Source of the DNA: DATKZH01 sp964475955
Lineage (GTDB): Bacteria; Planctomycetota; Planctomycetia; Pirellulales; Thermoguttaceae
NCBI GenBank assembly: GCA_964475955.1
Contig: CAYYZY010000018.1
Location: 1-64,000, forward strand
Direction of reading: 5' to 3'
Length of the DNA: 64,000 bases
Part shown: piece by piece, positions 25,901 through 32,875 of the stretch
How the letters are laid out: every line of letters begins with the position of its first letter
Numbering within the stretch: position 1 is the first letter of the stretch
Translations under genes and position numbers: made by a program
Notes under the pieces: generated by a model
The model's database searches: none
Told to the model about the DNA's origin: nothing
What the model saw: only the letters and a program-made list of their open reading frames with translations

Positions 25901-27871
25901 GTCGAGCGCCTCGATCGACAGGTCGGCCGGCGTGCTTTTGGGCAGAAGCAGCGACAGCTCGCGCGCCCGGGCCTCTTCGACCTGGTAGACCAGTTCGTAG
26001 TGGACGTCGATCGCGTCGGCCTCGACGCGCAGGAAGGAGAACGTCTTGGCGGTCAGGCGCGGCTCGGTCCGGCGCACGGAGACGGTCGCCGAGTAGGGCT
26101 GCGTGTCGTAACGGTAGGCCAGCACGCGACCGCCCGTCTCGGCCGCTTCCAGCCCGTACTGCGCGCGCTCGGCGGCGTCGAGCGGGACGAGATTCTCGTG
26201 GGCGGCCAGGCGAAGGTGCATCTCGCCCTCGGGCGCTTCGACGGCGATCGCGCCCACGTCTTCCGCGGCGCCGGCGACCGCGAAGCGGGGGAACCGCACC
26301 TCGGTCGACTCCCACGAGCCGAGCCATCCGGCCGGCGTGCTCCGCGCGTTGAAGTAGACGCGGCACTCCTCGCCCGGCGGCACACCCTGGGGCAGGCGCA
26401 CGCGGATTCGCCGCGCGTCGTCCTCGCCGTAGCGCTCGAACGCGAGCGGTGCGCCGTCGGGCGTGGTGACGGCCGTCACGTCCCACGCCGGGGGCACGGA
26501 GAAATCGAACCCGAACAGCTTCTCGACCTTCGACGCGAGGAAGAACTCCCCGCGCGCCTGCTGGTCCTGCTCGCGCAAGAGCAAGAGCACGTTGGTCATC
26601 ACGGAGATCTCGGCCGGCGGCCTGGCGAACCGGGCCGAAAGCGAGAACTCCGACTGCGGCGCGTAGTAGGCGACCACCGGGCGAAGCGGCGGCGCCCCCG
26701 GCTCGGCCTCGCGCACCGTAGCGGGGATCGCCTCGCGGATCACCGACGTGTCGATGGGGATCAGCCCCTCGGCGGCGATCGATTGCGCGGTGAGCCGGTC
26801 GCTGGAGAGCAGCCCCACGACGGCCACGTGGCCGACCACGTCGAGCGGTTCCAGGCGCGGGAAGGTCCACGCGTCGAGCGATCCGCCGGTCCGCACCGCG
26901 GAAATCACCAGCGTGACCGTTTCCGTCGTCGGTTCGCGCAGGCGGACCTCCAGCACGCGCCGGCCCTCCTGCGCTTCGACGGCCCAACGGGCGAGCACCG
27001 GCGAGCTGACTTCGGTGACTTCGAACCCCTCGGGCACGACCAGTTGCAGGTCTTCGACGGCCTGGTGCAACACGCGCGCGGAGACGGTCGCATGCAGGCG
27101 CTCGTACGCCTCGGTGACTTCGGCGACCACCACGCTGCGGGCCATCACGGCGCGCCGGCGGCGCATGAGGCGGCTGTTGAGCGTCATCACCAGCGTCAGG
27201 TCGCCCTCTTGCGGCAGAAGCTCCAGTCGCGTGACGCCGGCCGCCTCGTCGACCGCGCGCCGGGCCACGTCGGCCCCGCTTTTCACCTCGACATCGCCCG
27301 GCACGGTCAGATTGAGCGTCGCCGCGGGCGGCCGCGGCAGGCGCACGTTGAGCACCTGGGTCGCGGCCGTGGTCTCCAGCGGTGTGACCATCTCCAGCAC
27401 CAGTTCGTGCCGGCCCTTGCCTTCCACGAAGAGCTTGAGCGGCCCGCCCTCGGCCCGGCCGATCGGGGCGTTCTTCCCATCGAGCGTCGCCCGCCGCAGG
27501 CCCACGCCCGACAGGTCGAGGTCGACCGCGTGCAGGCCCTTTTCGAGCACTTCGATCGAGAGCGTGCCGGTCAATCGGGCCCGTTCGGCTTCGGCCGTGG
27601 CCCGGTAGTCGGCCGCAAGGATCACGGCGGCCCGGGGGGCGCGGGTTTCCGGTGCGACCTCCGCCTTCGCGAGCAGGTCGGCGTACTCCTTGCGTGAAAG
27701 GAGCACGCGTTGCGGCTGGTCGGCGAGCAAGACGTCGAGCTCCTCGAACGGGACGAAGAGCTCGCGGACCATCGGCTTCGCTTCATCGGCCCAAGCGGCC
27801 CCCGTCCCCAGCGCGGCGGCCAAGGCGAGAGCGGCGAAGGCGGCTTGCGGAAGCGTTCGGTGCTCATGCAT
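19892..27871 (-). CDS. Giant exported membrane protein, fusion of two homologous units
   Basis: The 2659-residue product starts with a signal peptide ending at GAAWADEA. Residues 1-1250 are mostly beta-rich ectodomain opening with LFVPFEELDVLL and LSIEVLEKGLHAVDLDL, then about four membrane helices. At residue 1251 an in-frame GTG (24119-24121) begins VARRPKGRAAAAVAAAIAVG, which looks like a second signal peptide. Residues ~1290-2659 repeat the layout (LLVPYAKYVELWN, RLEIDVHTDEPAAVPLGL). The C-terminus has one helix and then appears frameshifted. The upstream gene overlaps by 8 bases and encodes a third homologue. I recognise no enzymatic domain; an envelope scaffold is a guess from size and topology. 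Confidence 0.75.
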   Translation of the reverse strand: MHEHRTLPQAAFAALALAAALGTGAAWADEAKPMVRELFVPFEELDVLLADQPQRVLLSRKEYADLLAKAEVAPETRAPRAAVILAADYRATAEAERARLTGTLSIEVLEKGLHAVDLDLSGVGLRRATLDGKNAPIGRAEGGPLKLFVEGKGRHELVLEMVTPLETTAATQVLNVRLPRPPAATLNLTVPGDVEVKSGADVARRAVDEAAGVTRLELLPQEGDLTLVMTLNSRLMRRRRAVMARSVVVAEVTEAYERLHATVSARVLHQAVEDLQLVVPEGFEVTEVSSPVLARWAVEAQEGRRVLEVRLREPTTETVTLVISAVRTGGSLDAWTFPRLEPLDVVGHVAVVGLLSSDRLTAQSIAAEGLIPIDTSVIREAIPATVREAEPGAPPLRPVVAYYAPQSEFSLSARFARPPAEISVMTNVLLLLREQDQQARGEFFLASKVEKLFGFDFSVPPAWDVTAVTTPDGAPLAFERYGEDDARRIRVRLPQGVPPGEECRVYFNARSTPAGWLGSWESTEVRFPRFAVAGAAEDVGAIAVEAPEGEMHLRLAAHENLVPLDAAERAQYGLEAAETGGRVLAYRYDTQPYSATVSVRRTEPRLTAKTFSFLRVEADAIDVHYELVYQVEEARARELSLLLPKSTPADLSIEALDGAGLKQSTSAPAGEMRRWTALLEEPRIGAIRLAVDFRQPLPEKEARDQQELRGFALPVVRADGVAHQSGLVAVEGHSELEVQVATDARRVDVGELAEARRRPGRGLLGVFGYVGAPPEVKVDVFRRPGYRLHPTIVERAELTTRLSAAGASVHVARFALRTKAVYLEIELPARASLWSADLDDKPLKPQREGDHLLVSLPAASGEKPRVLRIVYETPVDAIRMTGRLAIAPPVLRLRADRQTRGIEVPMADLVWHLHAPPGYQVVGSDGTLTADLERPEPAILTVARGLGAVMFLPNPLFLLSTQRRGADMAAIPTTEAPVGLDQQAELEVGGQTLPSPEYMGDDVQYFEPSADFQMAKERTALKAEREAEPAAQAEQTAQAADAAMAGEKPTTGPRGPEAAEEKPAEAPPPEAPVPAPPAVERFIEEADALRRSDEEQASRIDGDAQVSAGVQLEGQQAELAEKSVPALGRLKGFRGLKIDLENAPSAAGAVTFRSLGVKPRLVVRLAHRPRFDLLAWAIGLAVVLAGFALTGRPVRSKFRFVVLVVLVGTLVPLVPGWEASIGPANAAVFAAFLLVPYYLLAGCVRWFAGLVARRPKGRAAAAVAAAIAVGVAVASDTAQADEAPKSHPEEDPYVVQIVEPPEPVAVPDDAILLPYDPESEEGVAGAEQLLVPYAKYVELWNLAYPDQKIQDGEPPAAYALAGASYTATLEGDEYLLVEGRLEIDVHTDEPAAVPLGLSGGVLARAELDGRPARLSVPQVDQPHPQPASQPQQQRPAPPSPPSAPQAANAPAQSQREAQSASEPGRPLLVLHVSGKGRHTFEVGVRLRLDRRGGWRVAEGALPSAPAASLAVTVPQAETDVRLGRVVDRPSYETERPGQTIETALSPDGAVSLQWRPKVAEGQVDRSLTVRSTALLDVQEDGLRLAWQFALEFRRSQREVFTVHAPADYLVERVEGTNVRGWEVREEAGHQAIEVTLLKAARDGEQFAVHLWRRGPVGRGELTEFAAPVLTVPDAALHTGRLAIRRSPLLELRTRARSGLTRTDPSNDAPADGRAEAVKSPLEIRPYEAYQFAAAPFTLRLKAAPSAGRVTAEVQTVLKLAEFERSLESQVDVESKDRPIHRVELFLPDELELDDVSAPGEFHWALTHRDDRPLLTVYLGAGRQGRVPIRVDGTLARQAATDPLPLPRLEVLGVDRQRGEIAVQVDPAFDVDLVRREHCEEVRPGAIHDWLNPAHVDVTALALRYDRPDYRGTIRVSLRQPVVTCETITNVRVTDRAIEETVLLNFTIEEAGIRAVEFLLPRRMRASRIQVPMLRQKTVEPAGEDDDAPVRVRLELQDDVMGDLRVLVENDRELTGEPQSAPIPAVRTGRTMRQAVALQSAGRDEVVVDRGRLAGLKPLRRSEGRWEELRELLGGLTEAYLVAADAEEPRLAFQTRRREAVETTGSRIGLAETRLVVDAAGAYRAEQVYRLDNATEQFLVVELPAGARLWTATVAGEPAKPTEVPGAKNPSLLRIPLVKTAPGDLDYAVVLKYGGKMPAMGSLGAAGTPVRFPLLHTENIRVELSQVRLYLPEDYRWFDFGGTMSPAKREQELKDGRASYQTKMAERLLDVMQHANPYAKRRAAKNLLRLDAAMENYHSTARSFPGYMEYTGDSEVLEKAQQQLEQFEQGAGEMAAPDNRFRLNTLFDEQETARARNVVQDLGSNWSRPLDEKDPQGAQSSAQFDRDWLEGNRLISESADKKQNANGRLPSKSKAAGKSRLAEPKKAPAPAQQRFRGTRFQEGKGAPPSKPSRGRGEAQRDRSGARSDRYGDYGLEGKLHRGVGRQSGREREARPSEGLPEVVTGGRRFAVPSDAPVPAGRVEASVESGKPVSVKDGAAVAFSPDGDMLATRSEDGVVTYRDSSVVPQFGGLPSAPATPADLPAGLASLDVELPLRGVVYRFTTPGGDAEITARALPSRLLRRVGGAAALVVAVLLLLWLVRVGRRGVSAGWPAARPRRA

Positions 27872-30800
27872 CGTTCTCGCCTCCTTCGTCCCCTTGGCGG
27901 CGCTGCGGCGGGGCGTCCTTGTCGGGCGGTTCCGACGTCTCGTCGATCAGGATCACGTCGGACGGCTCTTCCGCGTCGGCTGCGTCCCACGGGCCCGCGC
28001 CCGGCTGGCCTCGCGTCGGTTCGCCCGACGACACGGGCGTTTCCGGTGGCGGCGTTCCCGTCGGCGACCCTGCGCCCTGCGAACCGCCGGGACCTCCAAA
28101 CGGCGAGCCCGGGCCGCGCGCGGCCGCCTGCGGCGCCGGGGGCGGGAGGTCGGAGCCGTCGCCGCGCCGGGCCTTCGCGCGCGGACGCGTCCACACCAGG
28201 TACCACACGGCCCAGACCGCCAGCACGGCCAGGCACGCGGCGCCGGCCGCCCCGTCGCAGACCTGCCGCAGCAGGATCGGCTGGAAGACCGCCACCACCA
28301 CGCCCGCAACCACAAACGCCCCAACGACCAGCACGCGCGTGCGCGCGCCGCAGGACAGCAGCGCGAGTCCCACGATCGCCACGCACCCGAGAACGCACAG
28401 GCTGAGCCAATCGGCGCTCACGGTGACCAGCCGGAGCGAACCCTCGGGCGGCGCGGCCGGACGCAACGAGCTGAACAGGTAGAGCCGGCCGTCGGTGGGG
28501 AACGACTCACCCAAGCCCTCCCCCTTCGTAACCCAGTGGAGCAACTCGCGCTCGTGGGGCCGGGCGACCGGCCGGAAATCGAGCTTGGGCCCAAGACCCC
28601 ACGAGAAACGCTCGGTCCAGGGGCCCTCCACGTCGACCAGGTCCAACTCTTCCGGCAGGTAAGCCGCCAGGTAGACCTCCTGCACGGCGGGCTCCGACAC
28701 GCCCCCGGAGCCGCCGCCCGCGTTGGCGCTTCCCAGGGGAAAGACGGGACGGTCCAACCGGAACGTTCGCCCCTCGCACGGGACGGTGTAGCGAAGCTCC
28801 ACGAGCAGCGGCTCGTCGTCCTTTGGTTCGACCAACGGGATCAGGTATTTGCCCTGGGCGCCTTGCTCCACCTCGAGCGGGACCCGCTTCCCGTTGACGC
28901 GCGGCTCCGTGTCGAACTTCCCTCCCTTGGGAATCCGCACGGCGAGCCGCTGAAGGGCGCTGCGCACGCGAAACAGGGCCTGCACGTTGACCTTGTCGGC
29001 CCGGGTGACCACCATGCGGAGCACGGCCCCCTCGATGCTGGTCCGCTCGATCTCCTCCAGTTCGTATCGGGTGGCGGCGACGGTAAGCGACCAGTCGTCG
29101 TGGAACTCGTAGGCGGCCGCGGCGCCCGACGGCTTGGCTCCCTCCATCAGGTCGTGTTGCGGATCGATCGGCCGGAGGCCCGACGGCTCGCCCGACTCGC
29201 GCAGGTCGATCGTCTCCGCCTTGGCCAGCACGATCTGCCCCCAGGGCAACTCCGTGCCGGCCGGCCTGAGCCGCGGGATGGCCACCTCGATCGGCTTGCC
29301 GGGGCCGACCTGCTCGTCGAGCTGCCGCTTCCACTCCAGCTCGATGGTGTGCTGGCCGATCAACTCGTCGTCGCCCGCGAAGCTCCAGGCGACGTAGCCC
29401 TCCGGCACGTCGTCGGGCGGGGGAACGATCTCCTGCTCTCGCATCGATTCCGTGTTGTTGCGCAAGTCGGCCGCGATCTCCTCGGGCACGTCGATTCGCA
29501 GCGAGTTCACGCTGCTATACAAGACGTCGTAGAAGAACGTGGCCTCGTAGTCGACCGAGCCGTGCTCGATGCGCGCAACCAGCAACTGGCGCACGCGCAC
29601 CAACGGCTTGCGACGCTCGGCGCGGAGCGCGAGCTGCCCCCGCCCCTGCGTGAAGGCGTACGCCTTCACGGGATGCACGCGCGAGGCGTCGCGGCCGGGC
29701 GCCGGCTCCATGCCCTCCAGGGCCGTGTCGGTGGGGACGGTGCGGAAACCCTCCGGCTCCTCTTCGGCCGGGTTCACGAGCAGGTTCTCCGCCGCGTAGA
29801 CGATCAACCGCCCCGACGCCCGCTCGACCGATTCCGCGGCCACCTGCGGGACGTTCAACGGCACGTCGGCCTTGCCCCCCGGCGCGAGCAGCTCGGGCGC
29901 GTCGAGGTCCTTCTCCAGTTCCACAAACAGCGCCACCCGGCCGATCGCCTTGCGTGCCAGGTTGACCACCAGGCGCGTCCCCCCGTCGCCTTCGCGGTGG
30001 TGGGAGTCGACCTGAACGGCTTCGGCCCCGGCGGCCTTTCGGCCGCGAACGTCGCGGACCTCGTAGTCGGCCGGCACGTCCAACTCCAGCCGAAACACCC
30101 CGGCCCGCTCGACGGTGTAGACGGCCAGCACGTCGAGCTTGAGCCGCTTCGCCCCGAGCTGCGCCTCGACGAGCGAGTCGGCCACGATCCGCGGCCGGAC
30201 CTTCTCGAGTCGCAGCCGGAGGTCGAAGGGGACGGCGGCGTAGCGATACGAGAACGTCCAGTTGGCCCGCTTGAGGGCCTCGGGCAGTTCGGCCGCGTCG
30301 ATTTGCAGCAGGCCGGTGACCCGGCTCGTCTCCGCCCTTAGCCCCTCGGCCACCTGCACGACGACCACGCCCTGTTGCCGGCCCACGTCGAGCGCCTCGA
30401 CGACCGGCACTTGCACCTCGCCTCCAACCGCTTCCGGCCCCGCTTCGGCCTCGCCCGGCTCATCGGGCTCGTGGGGCTCCTCGTCCTGCCCCCCCTCGCC
30501 GCGGGCGAACCGTTCCAACTCGACGACGACCCTCTGCGACCCCTTGGCCGGCTGGAACAGCTCGACTTGGATCCGCTGCGCGCCCTCCGCCTGCTCGACG
30601 CTCCATTGGCGCACGTTCGGGTCGAACACGTTGACCACCTTGTGCCCCGCCGGAACCTCGATGCCCAGCACGTCCAGTTCCGCCCGGCTGATCGCGTAGG
30701 TCAACTCCGCCCGGGTGCGCGTTACGCCCTCGCTGACCGTGACTTGCTGCTCGGCCTGGACGCTGGCCAGGGCCTCCAACCCCGTGGCCCCTTCGGCCTT

Positions 30801-31667
30801 GGGTACCCATTCGATGCGCACGCTCGGGGCCGCGCCGACAAAGGCCAGCACGACCGTCTCGTCCGGCTTCACCGCCGAGTCCTCGGGCTTCCCCCCTTCC
30901 TCGGGGGCTACGGGGACCTCGGCTGCCGCAATCAGGGGGTGAAGGTTCACCTCGACGCCCGGCTCGGGAATCCGCACCCGCCAACGGCTCACCGGGGCCC
31001 GGGGTGCCTGGAACGACACGCTGTTCTGCCCCGGCGCCCGGGTGATCGCCTTCGCGTATTCCAGGATCAGCTCGACTTGCCGCGGTGCGTCGCCCTCCTT
31101 GTGGACCAGCAGCTTGTAGCCGCCCGCCTCGTCGGCCACGATCCGCGCCGGCTGGCCATCCAGGGTGGCCTTGGTGATGGCCGCATCGGCCAACTGAAGC
31201 GGGACCTCGTTCCAGCCCTCGGCCAGCACCTCGATCTTCACGGCCGCCCGCACCCGGACCACGTCGGCCTTGGCCGTGGCCTCGTTCTCGACCTCGGTGA
31301 TCAAGGCCCCGACGGGTGGCTCCGGCTCGCCGGCCGGTTCGGTCTTCTCGCGGGCCGCCTGCCACAATTGGCGGAACTTCTCGTAGGGCAGGAAGACGCC
31401 GCGCCCCTCCTTCTCAAAAACCTTGCGGAGCTTCTCATAAGGAATGTAGATGCTCTGCTCGCGGATCGCCTCGCGCTCCGCGTCGCCGGCCGCTTCGGTG
31501 GGATCACCCGCCGTGGGGGTGTCCGCGGGTGCCTCTTCGGCATTCGCGCCCCGGGCGGGTTCGGTGGCGGCAGCGGACGGAGCGGGCACCGCGGTCAGGC
31601 GCACGCAGAACGCGGCAAGGACCGCCAGCGCCAATGCCACACGGGAGAAGGGCGGGTTGCCGTGCAT
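27864..31667 (-). CDS. Large exported membrane protein, homologue of the giant fusion protein
   Basis: The 1267-residue product starts at an ATG with AAAGGA upstream and has a signal peptide (VALALAVLAAFCVRLTAVP). Its ectodomain opens with IYIPYEKLRKVFE and FLPYEKFRQLWQ, followed by VKIEVLAEGWNEVPLQL and ATLDGQPARIV, matching both units of the downstream protein. Long beta-rich regions lead to about four membrane helices near residues 1090-1170 and a disordered Pro/Gly/Glu-rich cytoplasmic tail. The stop overlaps the next start by 8 bases, suggesting translational coupling and stoichiometric production. No known catalytic motif was found. Confidence 0.8.
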   Translation of the reverse strand: MHGNPPFSRVALALAVLAAFCVRLTAVPAPSAAATEPARGANAEEAPADTPTAGDPTEAAGDAEREAIREQSIYIPYEKLRKVFEKEGRGVFLPYEKFRQLWQAAREKTEPAGEPEPPVGALITEVENEATAKADVVRVRAAVKIEVLAEGWNEVPLQLADAAITKATLDGQPARIVADEAGGYKLLVHKEGDAPRQVELILEYAKAITRAPGQNSVSFQAPRAPVSRWRVRIPEPGVEVNLHPLIAAAEVPVAPEEGGKPEDSAVKPDETVVLAFVGAAPSVRIEWVPKAEGATGLEALASVQAEQQVTVSEGVTRTRAELTYAISRAELDVLGIEVPAGHKVVNVFDPNVRQWSVEQAEGAQRIQVELFQPAKGSQRVVVELERFARGEGGQDEEPHEPDEPGEAEAGPEAVGGEVQVPVVEALDVGRQQGVVVVQVAEGLRAETSRVTGLLQIDAAELPEALKRANWTFSYRYAAVPFDLRLRLEKVRPRIVADSLVEAQLGAKRLKLDVLAVYTVERAGVFRLELDVPADYEVRDVRGRKAAGAEAVQVDSHHREGDGGTRLVVNLARKAIGRVALFVELEKDLDAPELLAPGGKADVPLNVPQVAAESVERASGRLIVYAAENLLVNPAEEEPEGFRTVPTDTALEGMEPAPGRDASRVHPVKAYAFTQGRGQLALRAERRKPLVRVRQLLVARIEHGSVDYEATFFYDVLYSSVNSLRIDVPEEIAADLRNNTESMREQEIVPPPDDVPEGYVAWSFAGDDELIGQHTIELEWKRQLDEQVGPGKPIEVAIPRLRPAGTELPWGQIVLAKAETIDLRESGEPSGLRPIDPQHDLMEGAKPSGAAAAYEFHDDWSLTVAATRYELEEIERTSIEGAVLRMVVTRADKVNVQALFRVRSALQRLAVRIPKGGKFDTEPRVNGKRVPLEVEQGAQGKYLIPLVEPKDDEPLLVELRYTVPCEGRTFRLDRPVFPLGSANAGGGSGGVSEPAVQEVYLAAYLPEELDLVDVEGPWTERFSWGLGPKLDFRPVARPHERELLHWVTKGEGLGESFPTDGRLYLFSSLRPAAPPEGSLRLVTVSADWLSLCVLGCVAIVGLALLSCGARTRVLVVGAFVVAGVVVAVFQPILLRQVCDGAAGAACLAVLAVWAVWYLVWTRPRAKARRGDGSDLPPPAPQAAARGPGSPFGGPGGSQGAGSPTGTPPPETPVSSGEPTRGQPGAGPWDAADAEEPSDVILIDETSEPPDKDAPPQRRQGDEGGENDA

Positions 31668-31879
31668 GGGAAAGGTCCTTTGCAATGGAGTAGTCGGCAG
31701 ATGTCGCAAGCAACGGGGCGGCGGCCCTCGGTATCGTCGCCGACCGCGCAGGGCTTCCAGACCCCCGCAACCGAGGGGCCCCACGAGTATATAGGCCGTG
31801 GACCACCCGGACACAAGCGCTTAGACGAGCCGAGACCCCGGAAAGTTCTCCCCCTGCCGCGAACGCAAGCACCCGCAAC

Positions 31880-32815
31880 TCAGTGCGTGTGGTCGGGCGA
31901 ACCGAATGCTCCGGGCTCGCAGAGCTCCTCCGCGGCCGGCCGCTTCTCGCAAATCAGGTAGCGGAGCAGCAGACCGACGAGGATCAGCGAGGCGCCCACC
32001 ACGCTCCACCAGGCGGGCGTCTCCAGTCCCAACAATGCCACCCATAGGGGGTTGAGCACCGGTTCGACCAGCGCGATGAGCGCCGCCTCCAGGCTGCCGA
32101 CGGACCGGAGCCCCCGGAGCATGAACGTGTACGGGATGCCCATCTGGAGCGCCCCGAACGCGACCAACACCCCCAGTTGGCCCGGCGAAGGCCATCGCCC
32201 GACGTAGAGGACCCAGGGCAGCAGCATCAGGGCCGCGACCGCGTGGTTCAGGGCCACCAGCCAGGCGGCGTTCATCGCGCGCAGTCGGCGCATGAGCATC
32301 AGGACCCCGGCGTACGCCATCCCGGAGGCCAGGCCGCAGGCGACGCCGAACCGCGCCTGCCCCTGAATTTCGAACCAGAGGATCGTGCCCACGCCGAGGC
32401 CGCCGACCATCAGCGGGATGAGGTCGCGGCGCACGATCGGCTCCCGCAATACGAGCACGGAGACGAGGAACACCCACCACGGGGCCGTCGACTGGAGCCA
32501 GATGGCGTTGGCCGCCGTGGATCGCGTCAGGGCGAGCAGGTAGCTGACGTTCATGAAGGTGAACACGAGCGTCATCGGCACCAGCGTGAGCCGGAACCGC
32601 GGCCGGCGAATCGTCGGCACCAGCACCATCGCGGCGAAAAGCGCCCGCCAGAACGCGAACAGCGGCCCCCGCTCGTCGAGCGGCCAGTCGTCCCAGATGG
32701 GCAGCTTCGCAAACAGCCCGCCCGTGCTCCACAGCAGCACGGCCGCCAGCACCCAGAGCCGCCCGGCGAACTTCGAGGGAGGCGGCGGGTCGGAAGCCGG
32801 GCGTGGTGTGCTCAT
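31880..32815 (-). CDS. EamA-family (DMT superfamily) transporter
   Basis: The 311-residue product has about ten hydrophobic helices in two halves, the duplicated EamA layout. LWVLAAVLLWSTGGLFAKL opens repeat 1, with SYLLALTRSTAANAIWLQST at the inner gate. Repeat 2 shows GALQMGIPYTFMLRGLRSV and EAALIALVEPVLNPLWVALL, the signature helix. Such proteins export or import amino acids, nucleosides or other small metabolites in the cytoplasmic membrane. It is downstream of the glycyl radical enzyme on the same strand (61-base gap), so it may move that pathway's substrate or product. The substrate is not predictable. Confidence 0.9.
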   Translation of the reverse strand: MSTPRPASDPPPPSKFAGRLWVLAAVLLWSTGGLFAKLPIWDDWPLDERGPLFAFWRALFAAMVLVPTIRRPRFRLTLVPMTLVFTFMNVSYLLALTRSTAANAIWLQSTAPWWVFLVSVLVLREPIVRRDLIPLMVGGLGVGTILWFEIQGQARFGVACGLASGMAYAGVLMLMRRLRAMNAAWLVALNHAVAALMLLPWVLYVGRWPSPGQLGVLVAFGALQMGIPYTFMLRGLRSVGSLEAALIALVEPVLNPLWVALLGLETPAWWSVVGASLILVGLLLRYLICEKRPAAEELCEPGAFGSPDHTH

Positions 32816-32875
32816 CGACCAAGGGCGTGTTGAAAGGGTAGCGAGGCGGAGCGGGAAGCGGACGAGCGCGTCGCC

